12,661 nt of DNA from DASZZV01 sp035544835 (GTDB taxonomy: Bacteria; Acidobacteriota; Thermoanaerobaculia; Gp7-AA8). The DNA lies in assembly GCA_035544835.1 (NCBI GenBank), contig DASZZV010000365.1, forward strand, positions 1-12,661. Reading direction: 5' to 3'. The notes beneath the pieces are model-generated. The model saw only the letters and a list, made by a program, of their open reading frames with translations. It had not been told where the DNA came from and ran no database searches. The position numbers and the translations under genes are program-made. Of the stretch, positions 7,049 to 12,661 are shown piece after piece (position 1 is the stretch's first letter; every line of letters starts with the position of its first letter).

Positions 7049-8026
7049 ATGAGCAAACGACCGATCTCCGATTTCATCGAGCATCACTTCCGCCACTTCA
7101 ACGCCGCAGCGATGAAGGCTGCAGTGGAAGGTTATAAACAGCATCTCGAAAAAGGCGGCAGGATGCTGGTCACGCTCGCTGGTGCGATGAGTACCGCTGA
7201 GATCGGTCTTTCGCTGGCCGAGATGATCCGTCAGGACAAAGTGCACGCCATCTCCTGCACTGGAGCGAATCTCGAAGAGGATGTCTTCAACCTCGTGGCT
7301 CACGACCACTACGAGCGCGTCCCGCATTATCGCGAGCTGAGCCCGAGCGACGAGCAGAAGCTGCTCGAGCGCCACATGAATCGCGTGACCGATACCTGCA
7401 TCCCGGAGATGGAAGCGATGCGTCGTATCGAAAACGAGGTCCTCGAGGAATGGGTGCGGCACGATCGGAGCGGCCAGCCGCTTTTCCCGCATCAGTTCAT
7501 GTACGAGATCCTCCGCAAGGGAACGCTGAAGAAGTCGTATCAGATCGACCCCAAAAACAGCTGGCTCATCGCAGCCATGGAAAAGAATCTGCCGATGTTC
7601 GTTCCGGGATGGGAGGATTCCACTCTCGGCAACATGTACTCCGGCCATTGCATCTCCGGCGACGTCAAGAACGTGCACACCGTCCGAACGGGAATCGAGT
7701 ACATGATCGAACTGGCCGACTGGTACACCAGGACCAGCGGCGAGTCGTCGATTGGCTTTTTCCAGATCGGGGGCGGCATCGCCGGCGACTTCCCGATCTG
7801 CGTCGTTCCGATGCTGCATCAGGATCTGCAGCGGACGAGCGTTCCACTGTGGGGCTATTTCTGCCAGATCAGCGACTCGACGACCAGCTACGGATCCTAT
7901 TCCGGCGCCGTTCCGAACGAGAAGATCACCTGGGGCAAGCTGGGGGTCGAGACACCGAAGTACATCGTGGAGTCGGATGCCTCCATCGTCGCGCCGCTGA
8001 TGTTCGCGTCCATTCTCGACTGGTAG
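7049..8026 (+). CDS. Deoxyhypusine synthase-like protein
   Basis: A 325-residue member of the deoxyhypusine synthase family (NAD-dependent aminobutyl transfer from spermidine). Early residues GRMLVTLAGAMSTAEIG and ISCTGANLEEDVFN form the Rossmann-like core. Later comes GGGIAGDF (241-248), then SYSGAVPNEKITWGK and a VESDASIVAPL tail. The WGK lysine (K297) aligns with human Lys329, which forms the enzyme-substrate imine, so the covalent chemistry looks intact. Human K287 and H288, in the GGGVVKHH motif, are replaced by G246 and D247. Bacteria lack eIF5A, so the substrate is more likely a small amine, as for homospermidine-synthase-type relatives, but this is inference. The start is chosen from the family N-terminus (MSKRPISDFIEHHF) and the GAGGG site. 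The gene diverges from crcB; MscL follows after 144 bases containing a large heptamer hairpin. Confidence 0.85.
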   Translation: MSKRPISDFIEHHFRHFNAAAMKAAVEGYKQHLEKGGRMLVTLAGAMSTAEIGLSLAEMIRQDKVHAISCTGANLEEDVFNLVAHDHYERVPHYRELSPSDEQKLLERHMNRVTDTCIPEMEAMRRIENEVLEEWVRHDRSGQPLFPHQFMYEILRKGTLKKSYQIDPKNSWLIAAMEKNLPMFVPGWEDSTLGNMYSGHCISGDVKNVHTVRTGIEYMIELADWYTRTSGESSIGFFQIGGGIAGDFPICVVPMLHQDLQRTSVPLWGYFCQISDSTTSYGSYSGAVPNEKITWGKLGVETPKYIVESDASIVAPLMFASILDW

Positions 8027-8052
8027 ACAGACGCGATCGGATGAACCCGCAT

Positions 8053-8142
8053 ATTTCGAATTTCGGATTTCGGATTTAAAAGAGGAATCCTCAGATGCGC
8101 TTTTGCCTTTAAATTCGAAATCCGAAATTCGAAATCCGAAAT
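8053..8142. repeat. ATTTCGR heptamer array forming a 28-bp stem
   Basis: Left arm 8053-8080 is four 7-bp units (ATTTCGA, ATTTCGG twice, ATTTAAA). The inverted arm 8108-8135 matches it at 27 of 28 positions and continues with further units to 8142. The 27-base centre (8081-8107) has its own small GAGGA/TCCTC palindrome. The array fills the spacer between the DHS-like gene and mscL and can form a long AT-rich hairpin. It has no T-run typical of a terminator, but so stable a stem could still affect 3' ends. Confidence 0.8.
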
Positions 8143-8170
8143 TCCCCTCGTTCCGTCGTAGCATGGCGTC

Positions 8171-8614
8171 ATGAGTCTCATCAAAGAATTCAAAGAATTC
8201 GCACTGAAGGGCAGTGTCCTGGATCTGGCCGTCGGCGTCGTCATCGGTGCCGCATTCGGAAAGATCGTCACCTCTTTCGTCGATGACCTGCTCATGCCTC
8301 TGCTGAGCCTCCTGATCGGCAAACACGATTTCAGCAATCAGTTCGTCAGTCTTTCCGGAACCCACTACGACACGCTCGCGCAGGCCAAAGCCGCCGGCGC
8401 AGCCACCCTGAACTACGGCCTGTTTCTGAACAACCTCATCTCGTTCCTGATCATCGCCTTCGCCATTTTCATGATCGTGAAACGGATCAACGCCATGCGT
8501 CGAAAGCCGGAGGCCGAGGCGCCAAATACGAGGGAATGCCCGGATTGTCTCTCGCCGATTCCGCTGAAAGCGCACCGGTGCAAGTTCTGTACGGCACAGG
8601 TGGCGACGCAGTAA
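8171..8614 (+). CDS. mscL: Large-conductance mechanosensitive channel MscL with C-terminal zinc ribbon
   Basis: MscL opens a wide pore on hypo-osmotic shock to release solutes from the cytoplasm. The N-terminal helix and TM1 signature are clear (FKEFALKGSVLDLAVGVVIG at 7-26, then AAFGKIVTSFVDDLLMP). A periplasmic loop spans about 50-80, and TM2 is YGLFLNNLISFLIIAFAIFM at about 82-101 followed by the basic KRIN. The protein is 147 residues. Instead of the usual C-terminal helical bundle it ends in a CxxC-x10-CxxC module (C123, C126, C137, C140) that looks like a small zinc ribbon. Similar tails occur in MscL of some other phyla. The ATG at 8171 matches the family N-terminus although no good ribosome-binding site precedes it; the ATG eight bases upstream is out of frame. 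Repeat arrays flank both ends. Confidence 0.95.
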   Translation: MSLIKEFKEFALKGSVLDLAVGVVIGAAFGKIVTSFVDDLLMPLLSLLIGKHDFSNQFVSLSGTHYDTLAQAKAAGAATLNYGLFLNNLISFLIIAFAIFMIVKRINAMRRKPEAEAPNTRECPDCLSPIPLKAHRCKFCTAQVATQ

Positions 8615-8621
8615 CTTACTT

Positions 8622-8649
8622 CTCAATTCCCAATTCTCGATTTTCAATT
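8622..8649. repeat. Four-unit CAATTCY-type heptamer array after mscL
   Basis: Exactly four 7-bp units follow the mscL stop by seven bases: CTCAATT, CCCAATT, CTCGATT and TTCAATT. The period and the ATT core match the other two heptamer families in neighbouring spacers, but the remaining bases differ. Confidence 0.7.
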
Positions 8650-8710
8650 TGAGTGGTCCGTTGCAATCAACGCCCAGCTCCGGGCATCATTGGCAGGTTG
8701 TCTTGATCCC

Positions 8711-8717
8711 AGGAGGG
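8711..8717 (+). promoter_or_regulatory. Strong ribosome-binding site choosing the cupredoxin start
   Basis: AGGAGGG lies five bases before the ATG at 8723. It places the start directly before a clean signal peptide and rules out the in-frame ATG at 8690. Confidence 0.8.
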
Positions 8718-8722
8718 TTCTC

Positions 8723-9796
8723 ATGCATCGTTCGCTGCTCGCCTCGATCCTTTTCCTCTCCCTCTTTTCGTTTCCAGCTTCTGCAAAAGAGCTCTGGGTG
8801 CCAATTGCGGGAAACGCTCAGGGGGGGAGCTTCTTCCGCACCGATCTGCGGATCCTGAATCCATCCTTCTCCAAAGACATCACTGTCTCGGCCACGTACC
8901 TTCCGATCAACCAGGACAATACCTCGGCCGCCCCCGTCCAGGTCACCGTCCCCAAGCGGCAGATGCTCGTTTACGACAATGTGGTCAGCGCCCTTTTCTC
9001 CACCGGTGGCTTTGGAGCCATTCGGTTCGTTTCCAGCGACGACTTCGTAGTGACATCCCGAACCTTCGCTGATAACCCCTGCACCGATCGCGGTGGTATC
9101 TTCGGTCAGTTCATACCCGCGATCCAGGCCTCGGATGCGCAGAGCAAAGGGGTGGTGCTGCAACTCTCCACCAGCTCGGATTCTTCGAAGGGCTTCCGCT
9201 CCAACGTCGGCTTCGCCAATGTCAACGCTACTACCGCCACCGTGACGCTGAAACTCTACGGAAGTGCCAACGAGATCCTCAAGACGGCAACGCTCGATCT
9301 GCTGCCCTTCGGAGCGACGATCCCGAGTGTTCCGGGCATCTTCGGCATTCCCACCCTGAATGTTGCGAACGAGTGGGTCAGCTATTCGTCGACCCTCCCG
9401 GTGCTCGGCTATGGCTCGGTGGTCGACAACAAATCTGCCGACCAGATTTTCATCACCGCCGCCCAGGACTCCGGTACCGAGCAAACCGCCGGCGAGACCA
9501 AAATCGTCGACGTGGGGCCGGGTATCTCTTTCAGTCCCGCGACGCTCACCGTCAAGCCTGGAGACACAGTGCAGTGGGCGTTCCACGGGTTTCACTCGAC
9601 AACCAGCAACACCCAAACCGGGGCCGAGAATTGGGACTCCGGCACTATGAGCTCCGGCACCTTCTCGCACACTTTCACGACCCCGGGAACTTACAAGTAC
9701 TACTGCACGGTCCACAGCACCCCGAATGGGACGGCGATGAACGGCACGATCACGGTTCAATCCAGCAGTCCCGGGAACGGCGGCGGCTACAAGTGA
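8723..9796 (+). CDS. Secreted two-domain protein with C-terminal plastocyanin-like cupredoxin
   Basis: A 357-residue exported protein. Residues 1-21 are a typical Sec signal peptide (MHRS, hydrophobic core, ASA cleavage before K22). Residues about 22-255 are a beta-rich domain I cannot assign to a named family; it begins LWVPIAGNAQGGSFFRTDLRI and is rich in T, S, V and G. Residues about 265-349 form a cupredoxin domain: FSPATLTVKPGDTVQW, then H291 in GFHSTTSN, and the copper loop YYCTVHSTPNGTAM with C328, H331 and M339. This His-Cys-His-Met set matches a type 1 blue copper site, so electron transfer or copper binding in the periplasm or outside the cell is likely. The C-terminus is a short Ser/Gly tail. 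A strong ribosome-binding site fixes the start. No redox partner is adjacent, so its pathway is unknown. Confidence 0.85.
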   Translation: MHRSLLASILFLSLFSFPASAKELWVPIAGNAQGGSFFRTDLRILNPSFSKDITVSATYLPINQDNTSAAPVQVTVPKRQMLVYDNVVSALFSTGGFGAIRFVSSDDFVVTSRTFADNPCTDRGGIFGQFIPAIQASDAQSKGVVLQLSTSSDSSKGFRSNVGFANVNATTATVTLKLYGSANEILKTATLDLLPFGATIPSVPGIFGIPTLNVANEWVSYSSTLPVLGYGSVVDNKSADQIFITAAQDSGTEQTAGETKIVDVGPGISFSPATLTVKPGDTVQWAFHGFHSTTSNTQTGAENWDSGTMSSGTFSHTFTTPGTYKYYCTVHSTPNGTAMNGTITVQSSSPGNGGGYK

Positions 9797-9797
9797 A

Positions 9798-9817
9798 ACT
9801 GGGGTCAGACCCGCAGT
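9798..9817. repeat. GGGTC-A-GACCC palindrome immediately after the cupredoxin stop
   Basis: ACTG-GGGTC (9798-9806) pairs with GACCC-CAGT (9808-9817, one bulged G at 9813). It starts one base after the stop codon. The core AACTGGGGTCAGACC resembles a dispersed palindrome I recall from many bacterial genomes. It may stabilise or end the transcript, though no T-tract follows. Confidence 0.55.
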
Positions 9818-9871
9818 GAGTGAGCGACGGCGGCGGCCCCACCCCTGCTATGATTGCAGTGCCGGAATATC

Positions 9872-9906
9872 AATTCTGCATTCTGAATTCTGCATTCTGC
9901 ATTCCG
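9872..9906. repeat. ATTCTGC heptamer array upstream of tRNA-Ala
   Basis: Four consecutive 7-bp units (ATTCTGC, ATTCTGA, ATTCTGC twice) plus a partial fifth occupy 9873-9904, ending ten bases before the tRNA. The same family occurs, inverted, upstream of the DHS-like gene at 7004-7022 with 19 identical bases. Any tRNA promoter must lie within or just upstream of this array; I could not identify one with confidence. Confidence 0.75.
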
Positions 9907-9913
9907 TCATTTT

Positions 9914-9990
9914 GGGGCTGTAGCTCAGCTTGGGAGAGCGCCTGATTCGCATTCAGGAGGTCGTCAGTTCGATCCTGATCAGCTCCACCA
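9914..9990 (+). tRNA. tRNA-Ala (anticodon CGC)
   Basis: A complete cloverleaf of 77 nt including an encoded CCA. The acceptor stem GGGGCTG (9914-9920) pairs with CAGCTCC (9980-9986) and contains the G3:U70 wobble pair that marks alanine tRNAs. The D arm is GCTC...GAGC. The anticodon stem CCTGA/TCAGG encloses the loop TTCGCAT, giving anticodon CGC, which reads GCG. The T arm is GTCAG-TTCGATC-CTGAT with one mismatch-free stem except a G:T pair. The discriminator is A at 9987, followed by CCA. Confidence 0.97.
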
Positions 9991-10010
9991 ATCCCCCCGC
10001 GAAAACTAAG

Positions 10011-10035
10011 GCCGACCCGCAAGGGCCGGCTTTTT
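10011..10035 (+). terminator. Intrinsic terminator after tRNA-Ala
   Basis: GCCGACCC (10011-10018) pairs with GGGCCGGC (10023-10030) around a GCAA tetraloop with one A-C mismatch, and is followed by five T residues (10031-10035). It sits 20 bases after the tRNA, the expected place for its terminator. From here to 10225 I see nothing further: no gene and no convincing promoter for ppk2. Confidence 0.85.
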
Positions 10036-10215
10036 CGTTACCGGCAATCCCGTTCCGAAGGTCGGAGTTAGCCCTATTTTCCACAGGTCCCGCCACTCCG
10101 ATTGAGCTGGACAAGGGACGAGCTCTTGACCGCGGGGGCCGCGTCACACGGCCTGGTCGTATCGACGCGGAGTCGGAGCGCCTGAGGTACTCTGTTGGCG
10201 AATCCATCAGAGAGT

Positions 10216-10220
10216 GAGGA
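10216..10220 (+). promoter_or_regulatory. Ribosome-binding site choosing the ppk2 start
   Basis: GAGGA (TGAGGA at 10215-10220) lies five bases before the ATG at 10226. It makes this ATG a better start than the in-frame GTG at 10214, which overlaps the site. Confidence 0.6.
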
Positions 10221-10225
10221 CAGTC

Positions 10226-11158
10226 ATGGTCAATCGCGACGAGGTTGCGCCCGAAGATACTTCCCTTCCGGCCGGAGAAGAAGGCGGCAAGAAGAAGAAG
10301 AAGAAAAACAAGAAAAAGAAGAAACACGGGATCAGGGAAGAGAAACAGGATAGCGAGCTGAAGGAAAAGAAACAGGACAAAGAGCTCACTACGAAGCAAT
10401 ACGAGAAAGAGCTCAGCCGTCTGCATGTTGAGCTGGTCAAGCTTCAGGAGTGGATCAAGGCCAGGGGGCTGAGGGTGGTCGTGCTGTTCGAGGGACGGGA
10501 CGCCGCCGGAAAGGGAGGCGCGATCAAGCGGATCGAGGAGGCGATGAACCCCCGGATCTGCCGCGTCGTTGCTCTCGGTACTCCCACTGAGCGCGAGAAG
10601 ACACAGTGGTATTTCCAGCGTTACGCGGCACATCTGCCGTCGGCCGGAGAGATGGTCCTCTTCGACCGCAGCTGGTACAACCGCGCCGGCGTGGAGCGGG
10701 TGATGGGCTTCTGCACAGATGAGGAGTATTCCGAGTTCCTCCGCTCGGCGCCTGAGTTCGAACGGATGCTGATCCGCTCCGGCATCATGCTGGTCAAATA
10801 CTGGTTTTCGGTGCACGACGATGAACAGGAACGACGGTTTCAGAACCGCCTCAAGACTCCGACCAAGCGATGGAAGCTCAGTCCAATGGATATCGAGTCG
10901 CGTGAACGCTGGGAAGAATTCTCAAGGGCGAAAGACGAGATGTTCGCCGTCACCGACACCAAACAGTCGCCGTGGTACGTGGTGAATGCCGATAACAAGA
11001 AGGCTGCGCGCCTGAACCTGATCAGCCATCTGCTGAGCCTCATCCCATACGAGGATCTGACGCCACCGTCGATCGATTTGCCGCCAAGAAAAAAGAAGTC
11101 GGGTTATGCGCGTCCGCCACTGACCTATCAGACCTTCGTTCCCGAGGTACACGGATAA
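10226..11158 (+). CDS. ppk2: Polyphosphate kinase 2, class I, with poly-lysine N-terminus
   Basis: PPK2 enzymes transfer phosphate between inorganic polyphosphate and nucleotides; class I members mainly convert ADP or GDP to the triphosphate. At 310 residues it has the single-domain class I length. The Walker A loop is GRDAAGKGG (90-98), the lid and Walker B region is LFDRSWYNRAGVERVMGF (from 145), and conserved blocks TQWYFQRYAAHLP, KYWFSV, WKLSPMD and ARLNLISHLLSLIPY follow in order. All core motifs are intact. Residues 22-33 are almost entirely lysine (K6-N-K5), within a highly charged N-terminal extension (about 18-60) that probably forms a flexible arm or charged helix; polyphosphate or nucleic acid binding is a reasonable guess. 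The corresponding DNA at 10289-10324 is nearly pure purine. The gene is preceded by the tRNA terminator and ends 11 bases from a convergent gene. Confidence 0.95.
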   Translation: MVNRDEVAPEDTSLPAGEEGGKKKKKKNKKKKKHGIREEKQDSELKEKKQDKELTTKQYEKELSRLHVELVKLQEWIKARGLRVVVLFEGRDAAGKGGAIKRIEEAMNPRICRVVALGTPTEREKTQWYFQRYAAHLPSAGEMVLFDRSWYNRAGVERVMGFCTDEEYSEFLRSAPEFERMLIRSGIMLVKYWFSVHDDEQERRFQNRLKTPTKRWKLSPMDIESRERWEEFSRAKDEMFAVTDTKQSPWYVVNADNKKAARLNLISHLLSLIPYEDLTPPSIDLPPRKKKSGYARPPLTYQTFVPEVHG

Positions 11159-11169
11159 GCGATCAGCAA

Positions 11170-11568
11170 CTAGTTGACTGTCGACGCGTTGAGATCCAGA
11201 CAATGCTGGACGACCCTCAGGATGACCTGCGGTTCGACCGGCTTGGGAATGACGTCGCAGATGCCGATGGCTTGAAGCTCGACGCGTACCTTTTCCGAGT
11301 CATCGGGAGTCACGACGACGAGGCTCGGGAGCAGGTGCGGCAGATGGTCGTGCAGGTGCTTGAGGACAGTGAGGCCGACGCCGTGGACGAGCTTGACATC
11401 GACGATGATCACTCCGTATTTCTCGCCAATGACCAGGCCGATGGCAGCCAGATCGGTGTCGGCTCGGTCGACCTGAATGTGGTGTGCCTCCAGGACCGAT
11501 GCGATCACGACAAAGACAGGGGAGTCGTCTTCTACCAGAAGGACCCGCGGAAGAATAGAGGTCAGCAT
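11170..11568 (-). CDS. Stand-alone response regulator receiver domain protein
   Basis: A 132-residue CheY-like receiver without output domain. The acidic cluster E13/D14/D15 (LLVEDDSP), phosphoacceptor D57 (VIIVDVKL), switch T87 (VVVTPDD) and K109-P110 (VIPKPVEP) are all present, so phosphorylation should be possible. The loop after D57 is VKLVHG rather than the usual MxMPxMxG, an unusual feature. I chose the ATG at 11568, eight residues before the first strand; the frame is open upstream to a TTG at 11628, which would add 20 residues with no receiver homology. It lies about 95 bases downstream of the 79-aa gene on the same strand and is likely the response partner of the PAS protein system. 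It converges on ppk2 with 11 bases between stop codons and no visible terminator, so the two 3' ends may overlap. Confidence 0.9.
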   Translation of the reverse strand: MLTSILPRVLLVEDDSPVFVVIASVLEAHHIQVDRADTDLAAIGLVIGEKYGVIIVDVKLVHGVGLTVLKHLHDHLPHLLPSLVVVTPDDSEKVRVELQAIGICDVIPKPVEPQVILRVVQHCLDLNASTVN

Positions 11569-11663
11569 CGAGACTCGACCGGTTGCTCCATCCTGCGTCG
11601 CAAAAATCGCCCAAGCATCCGCTAACAATACACCAGTGGGATGTAATGGCTGAATATGCTCGA

Positions 11664-11903
11664 CTAGATCGCGTTTGCGCCGCGCAGAACCGCCTGGAGG
11701 CCCAGCATCGCCCCGACGGTCGATTCAAAGCCGCCACGCTTCTTCAACTCCGCTGAGAAGATGAGCAGATCCTGGGCGTTGCAGATTTCGGCCAACCCCC
11801 CATCGGCGACGATCTCTCTGACCAGCCTCTGCGCCTTCTCGTCGCCGAAGACGAGGGCCAGCTTGCTGTGCGCAAGGTCGTGAAAGTAATTCGTGTCACT
11901 CAT
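11664..11903 (-). CDS. Unrecognised 79-aa protein between PAS protein and receiver
   Basis: I cannot assign a family with confidence. The protein is soluble, mostly helical by composition, with a hydrophobic pattern through LVREIVADGGLAEI, a central NAQDLLIFSAELKKRGGF segment and a C-terminal STVGAMLGLQAVLRGA helix. The start ATG lies four bases after the stop of the PAS gene, so it is translated from the same message, probably by coupling since no strong ribosome-binding site is visible. The regular alternation of helices and a GGF turn would suit a small protein-interaction module. Position between a PAS sensor and a receiver suggests an accessory role in their signalling; nothing in the sequence shows phosphotransfer residues with certainty. 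Confidence 0.7.
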   Translation of the reverse strand: MSDTNYFHDLAHSKLALVFGDEKAQRLVREIVADGGLAEICNAQDLLIFSAELKKRGGFESTVGAMLGLQAVLRGANAI

Positions 11904-11907
11904 GGAT

Positions 11908-12661
11908 TCACCGGCTGAGGGTTTGCTCCAGTTCCTTCACCCGCCTCTCCGCGGCGTCCTTCCCCGCCCGCATGGCAACGAACTCCTGCTCATACTCAGT
12001 ACTCTGTTCGGCCAGCTCCTTTGCAAAAGCCTCCGCAGCGCGGCGCGTCTCCGCTTCCATCTGGACGAGGTGTCTTTCGGCGGCCTTTCGCGTCGTCACG
12101 TTCCGAATGGCAGCCGTGACCAGGATCCCCTCGTCACTTTCCAGAGGGCTGAGCATGATCTCGATGGGGAAATCGCTTCCGTCCTTGCGTCGCCCATAAA
12201 GCTCCAGACCTGTCCCCATCTGCTGGATCATCGGGCTCTCGGCCGAGCCATCTCCGCCGGCGATGAGCCGCTCGGCGAAACCCTCGGGGATGATGTTCTT
12301 GACTTTCTGTCCCAGCAGCTCGTCCCGCCGGTATCCGAACACCTTTTCTGCCTGAAGATTCAGGAGCACGATGTCCCCGCCCTGGTTCACGATGACCATG
12401 GCATCAGGAGCGGCTTCGAGCAGCCCTCGATATCTGGCCTCCATCTGAATGAGATTCTGTTCGGCGGTTTTGCGCACAGTGATGTCGCGGATGGCCGCCG
12501 TGACCAGGATCCCCTCGGCGCTTTCCAGAGGGCTGAGCATGATCTCGATGGGGAAATCGCTTCCATCCTTGCGTCGCCCATAGAGCTCCAGACCTGTCCC
12601 CATCTGCTGGATGATCGGGCTCTGGGCCGAACCGTCTCCGCCGGCGATGAGCCGCTCGGCG
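11908..12661 (-). CDS. PAS-domain repeat sensor protein, partial (5' end outside window)
   Basis: The C-terminal 250 residues of a PAS protein; the frame is open to the window edge, so the start is not here. The visible part has the end of one PAS/PAC module, a complete second module (about 12438-12060) beginning ARYRGLLEAAPDAMVIVN and containing FGYRRDELLGQKV and LYGRRKDGSDFPIEI, and a C-terminal charged coiled-coil-like segment (about 12070-11911). The two modules repeat every 128 residues with almost the same protein sequence. PAS domains sense small ligands, redox state or light through a bound cofactor, or mediate dimerisation; no cofactor residue can be assigned. No histidine kinase, GGDEF or other output domain follows the second PAS, so the output must lie upstream or in a partner protein. 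The 79-aa gene follows after four bases and a receiver after that. Confidence 0.88.
   Translation of the reverse strand, partial: AERLIAGGDGSAQSPIIQQMGTGLELYGRRKDGSDFPIEIMLSPLESAEGILVTAAIRDITVRKTAEQNLIQMEARYRGLLEAAPDAMVIVNQGGDIVLLNLQAEKVFGYRRDELLGQKVKNIIPEGFAERLIAGGDGSAESPMIQQMGTGLELYGRRKDGSDFPIEIMLSPLESDEGILVTAAIRNVTTRKAAERHLVQMEAETRRAAEAFAKELAEQSTEYEQEFVAMRAGKDAAERRVKELEQTLSR
12097..12661 (-). repeat. 384-bp tandem duplication within the PAS gene
   Basis: The segment 12097-12277 matches 12481-12661 with only scattered differences (roughly nine in ten bases identical by eye), offset by 384 bp, exactly 128 codons. The differences include third-position changes (for example ATAAAG versus ATAGAG) and a few replacements such as AEGIL versus DEGIL. 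The right copy is cut by the window edge, so more copies may exist beyond it. Confidence 0.85.

Noticed and set aside
6806..8647. 613-codon minus-strand frame antisense to the DHS-like gene and mscL
   Set aside because: It lies opposite two genes with clear family motifs and crosses the heptamer hairpin, where it translates repeat units. It has no domain of its own and is a shadow of GC-biased third positions.
8687..9760. 357-codon minus-strand frame antisense to the cupredoxin gene
   Set aside because: The plus strand has a signal peptide, a strong ribosome-binding site and copper ligands; the antisense product has no recognisable feature.
7004..9896. Composite mobile element bounded by the 19-bp inverted match
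   Set aside because: The 19-mer is nearly self-palindromic and is one unit of a dispersed heptamer repeat family, no transposase or target duplication is present, and the enclosed genes are housekeeping-like.
10036..10225. Promoter for ppk2
   Set aside because: Several TTGA-like hexamers occur, but none has an acceptable -10 at 16-18 bp spacing, so no call is made.
9953..10816. 287-codon minus-strand frame across tRNA-Ala and the 5' part of ppk2
   Set aside because: It overlaps a complete tRNA and an intact PPK2 core, and its poly-Phe/Leu stretch is the complement of the lysine tract.

Overview
The window is about 12.7 kb of GC-rich bacterial chromosome with ordinary housekeeping and accessory genes. 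I see no phage, transposase, CRISPR array or recognisable defence locus. Three things suggest an environmental, Acidobacteriota-like genome: the gene content (tandem YfhO-type membrane proteins, a secreted cupredoxin fused to a beta-rich domain, a zinc-ribbon MscL and a deoxyhypusine-synthase-like enzyme), the GC-rich coding sequence, and spacers full of short repeats. The phylum is a guess. No rRNA or marker gene is present to settle it.

Layout. (1) 122-1303, plus strand: an unrecognised 102-aa protein, a stand-alone receiver-domain response regulator, and a small Lys/Ala/Ser-rich histone-H1-like protein. (2) 1304-1658: a gene-free spacer between convergent genes, packed with hairpins and a roughly 50-bp inverted repeat. 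(3) 6845-1659, minus strand: a CrcB/FluC fluoride channel followed by two overlapping paralogous YfhO-family membrane proteins. One of these carries an extra hydrophilic loop whose DNA looks like an inserted palindromic repeat. (4) 7049-9796, plus strand: a deoxyhypusine-synthase-like enzyme, MscL with a C-terminal zinc ribbon, and a secreted cupredoxin protein. The spacers here contain three different families of 7-bp tandem repeats. (5) 9914-11158, plus strand: tRNA-Ala(CGC), a terminator, and a class I polyphosphate kinase 2 with a poly-lysine N-terminus. (6) 12661-11170, minus strand: a PAS-repeat protein cut by the window edge, an unrecognised 79-aa protein and a second stand-alone receiver.

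Working together: the two YfhO paralogues are translationally coupled and probably act in the same envelope glycosylation or polymer pathway. The minus-strand trio at the right end looks like one signalling unit (PAS sensor, small protein, receiver). The 102-aa protein and receiver at the left end form a similar small signalling pair. The remaining genes look like independent neighbours.

No obviously new multi-gene system is present. The most unusual material is the repeat content: the heptamer families, the inverted-repeat element, and the repeat apparently domesticated inside a YfhO gene. The PAS module duplicated at high nucleotide identity and the altered active site of the deoxyhypusine-synthase-like enzyme also merit attention.
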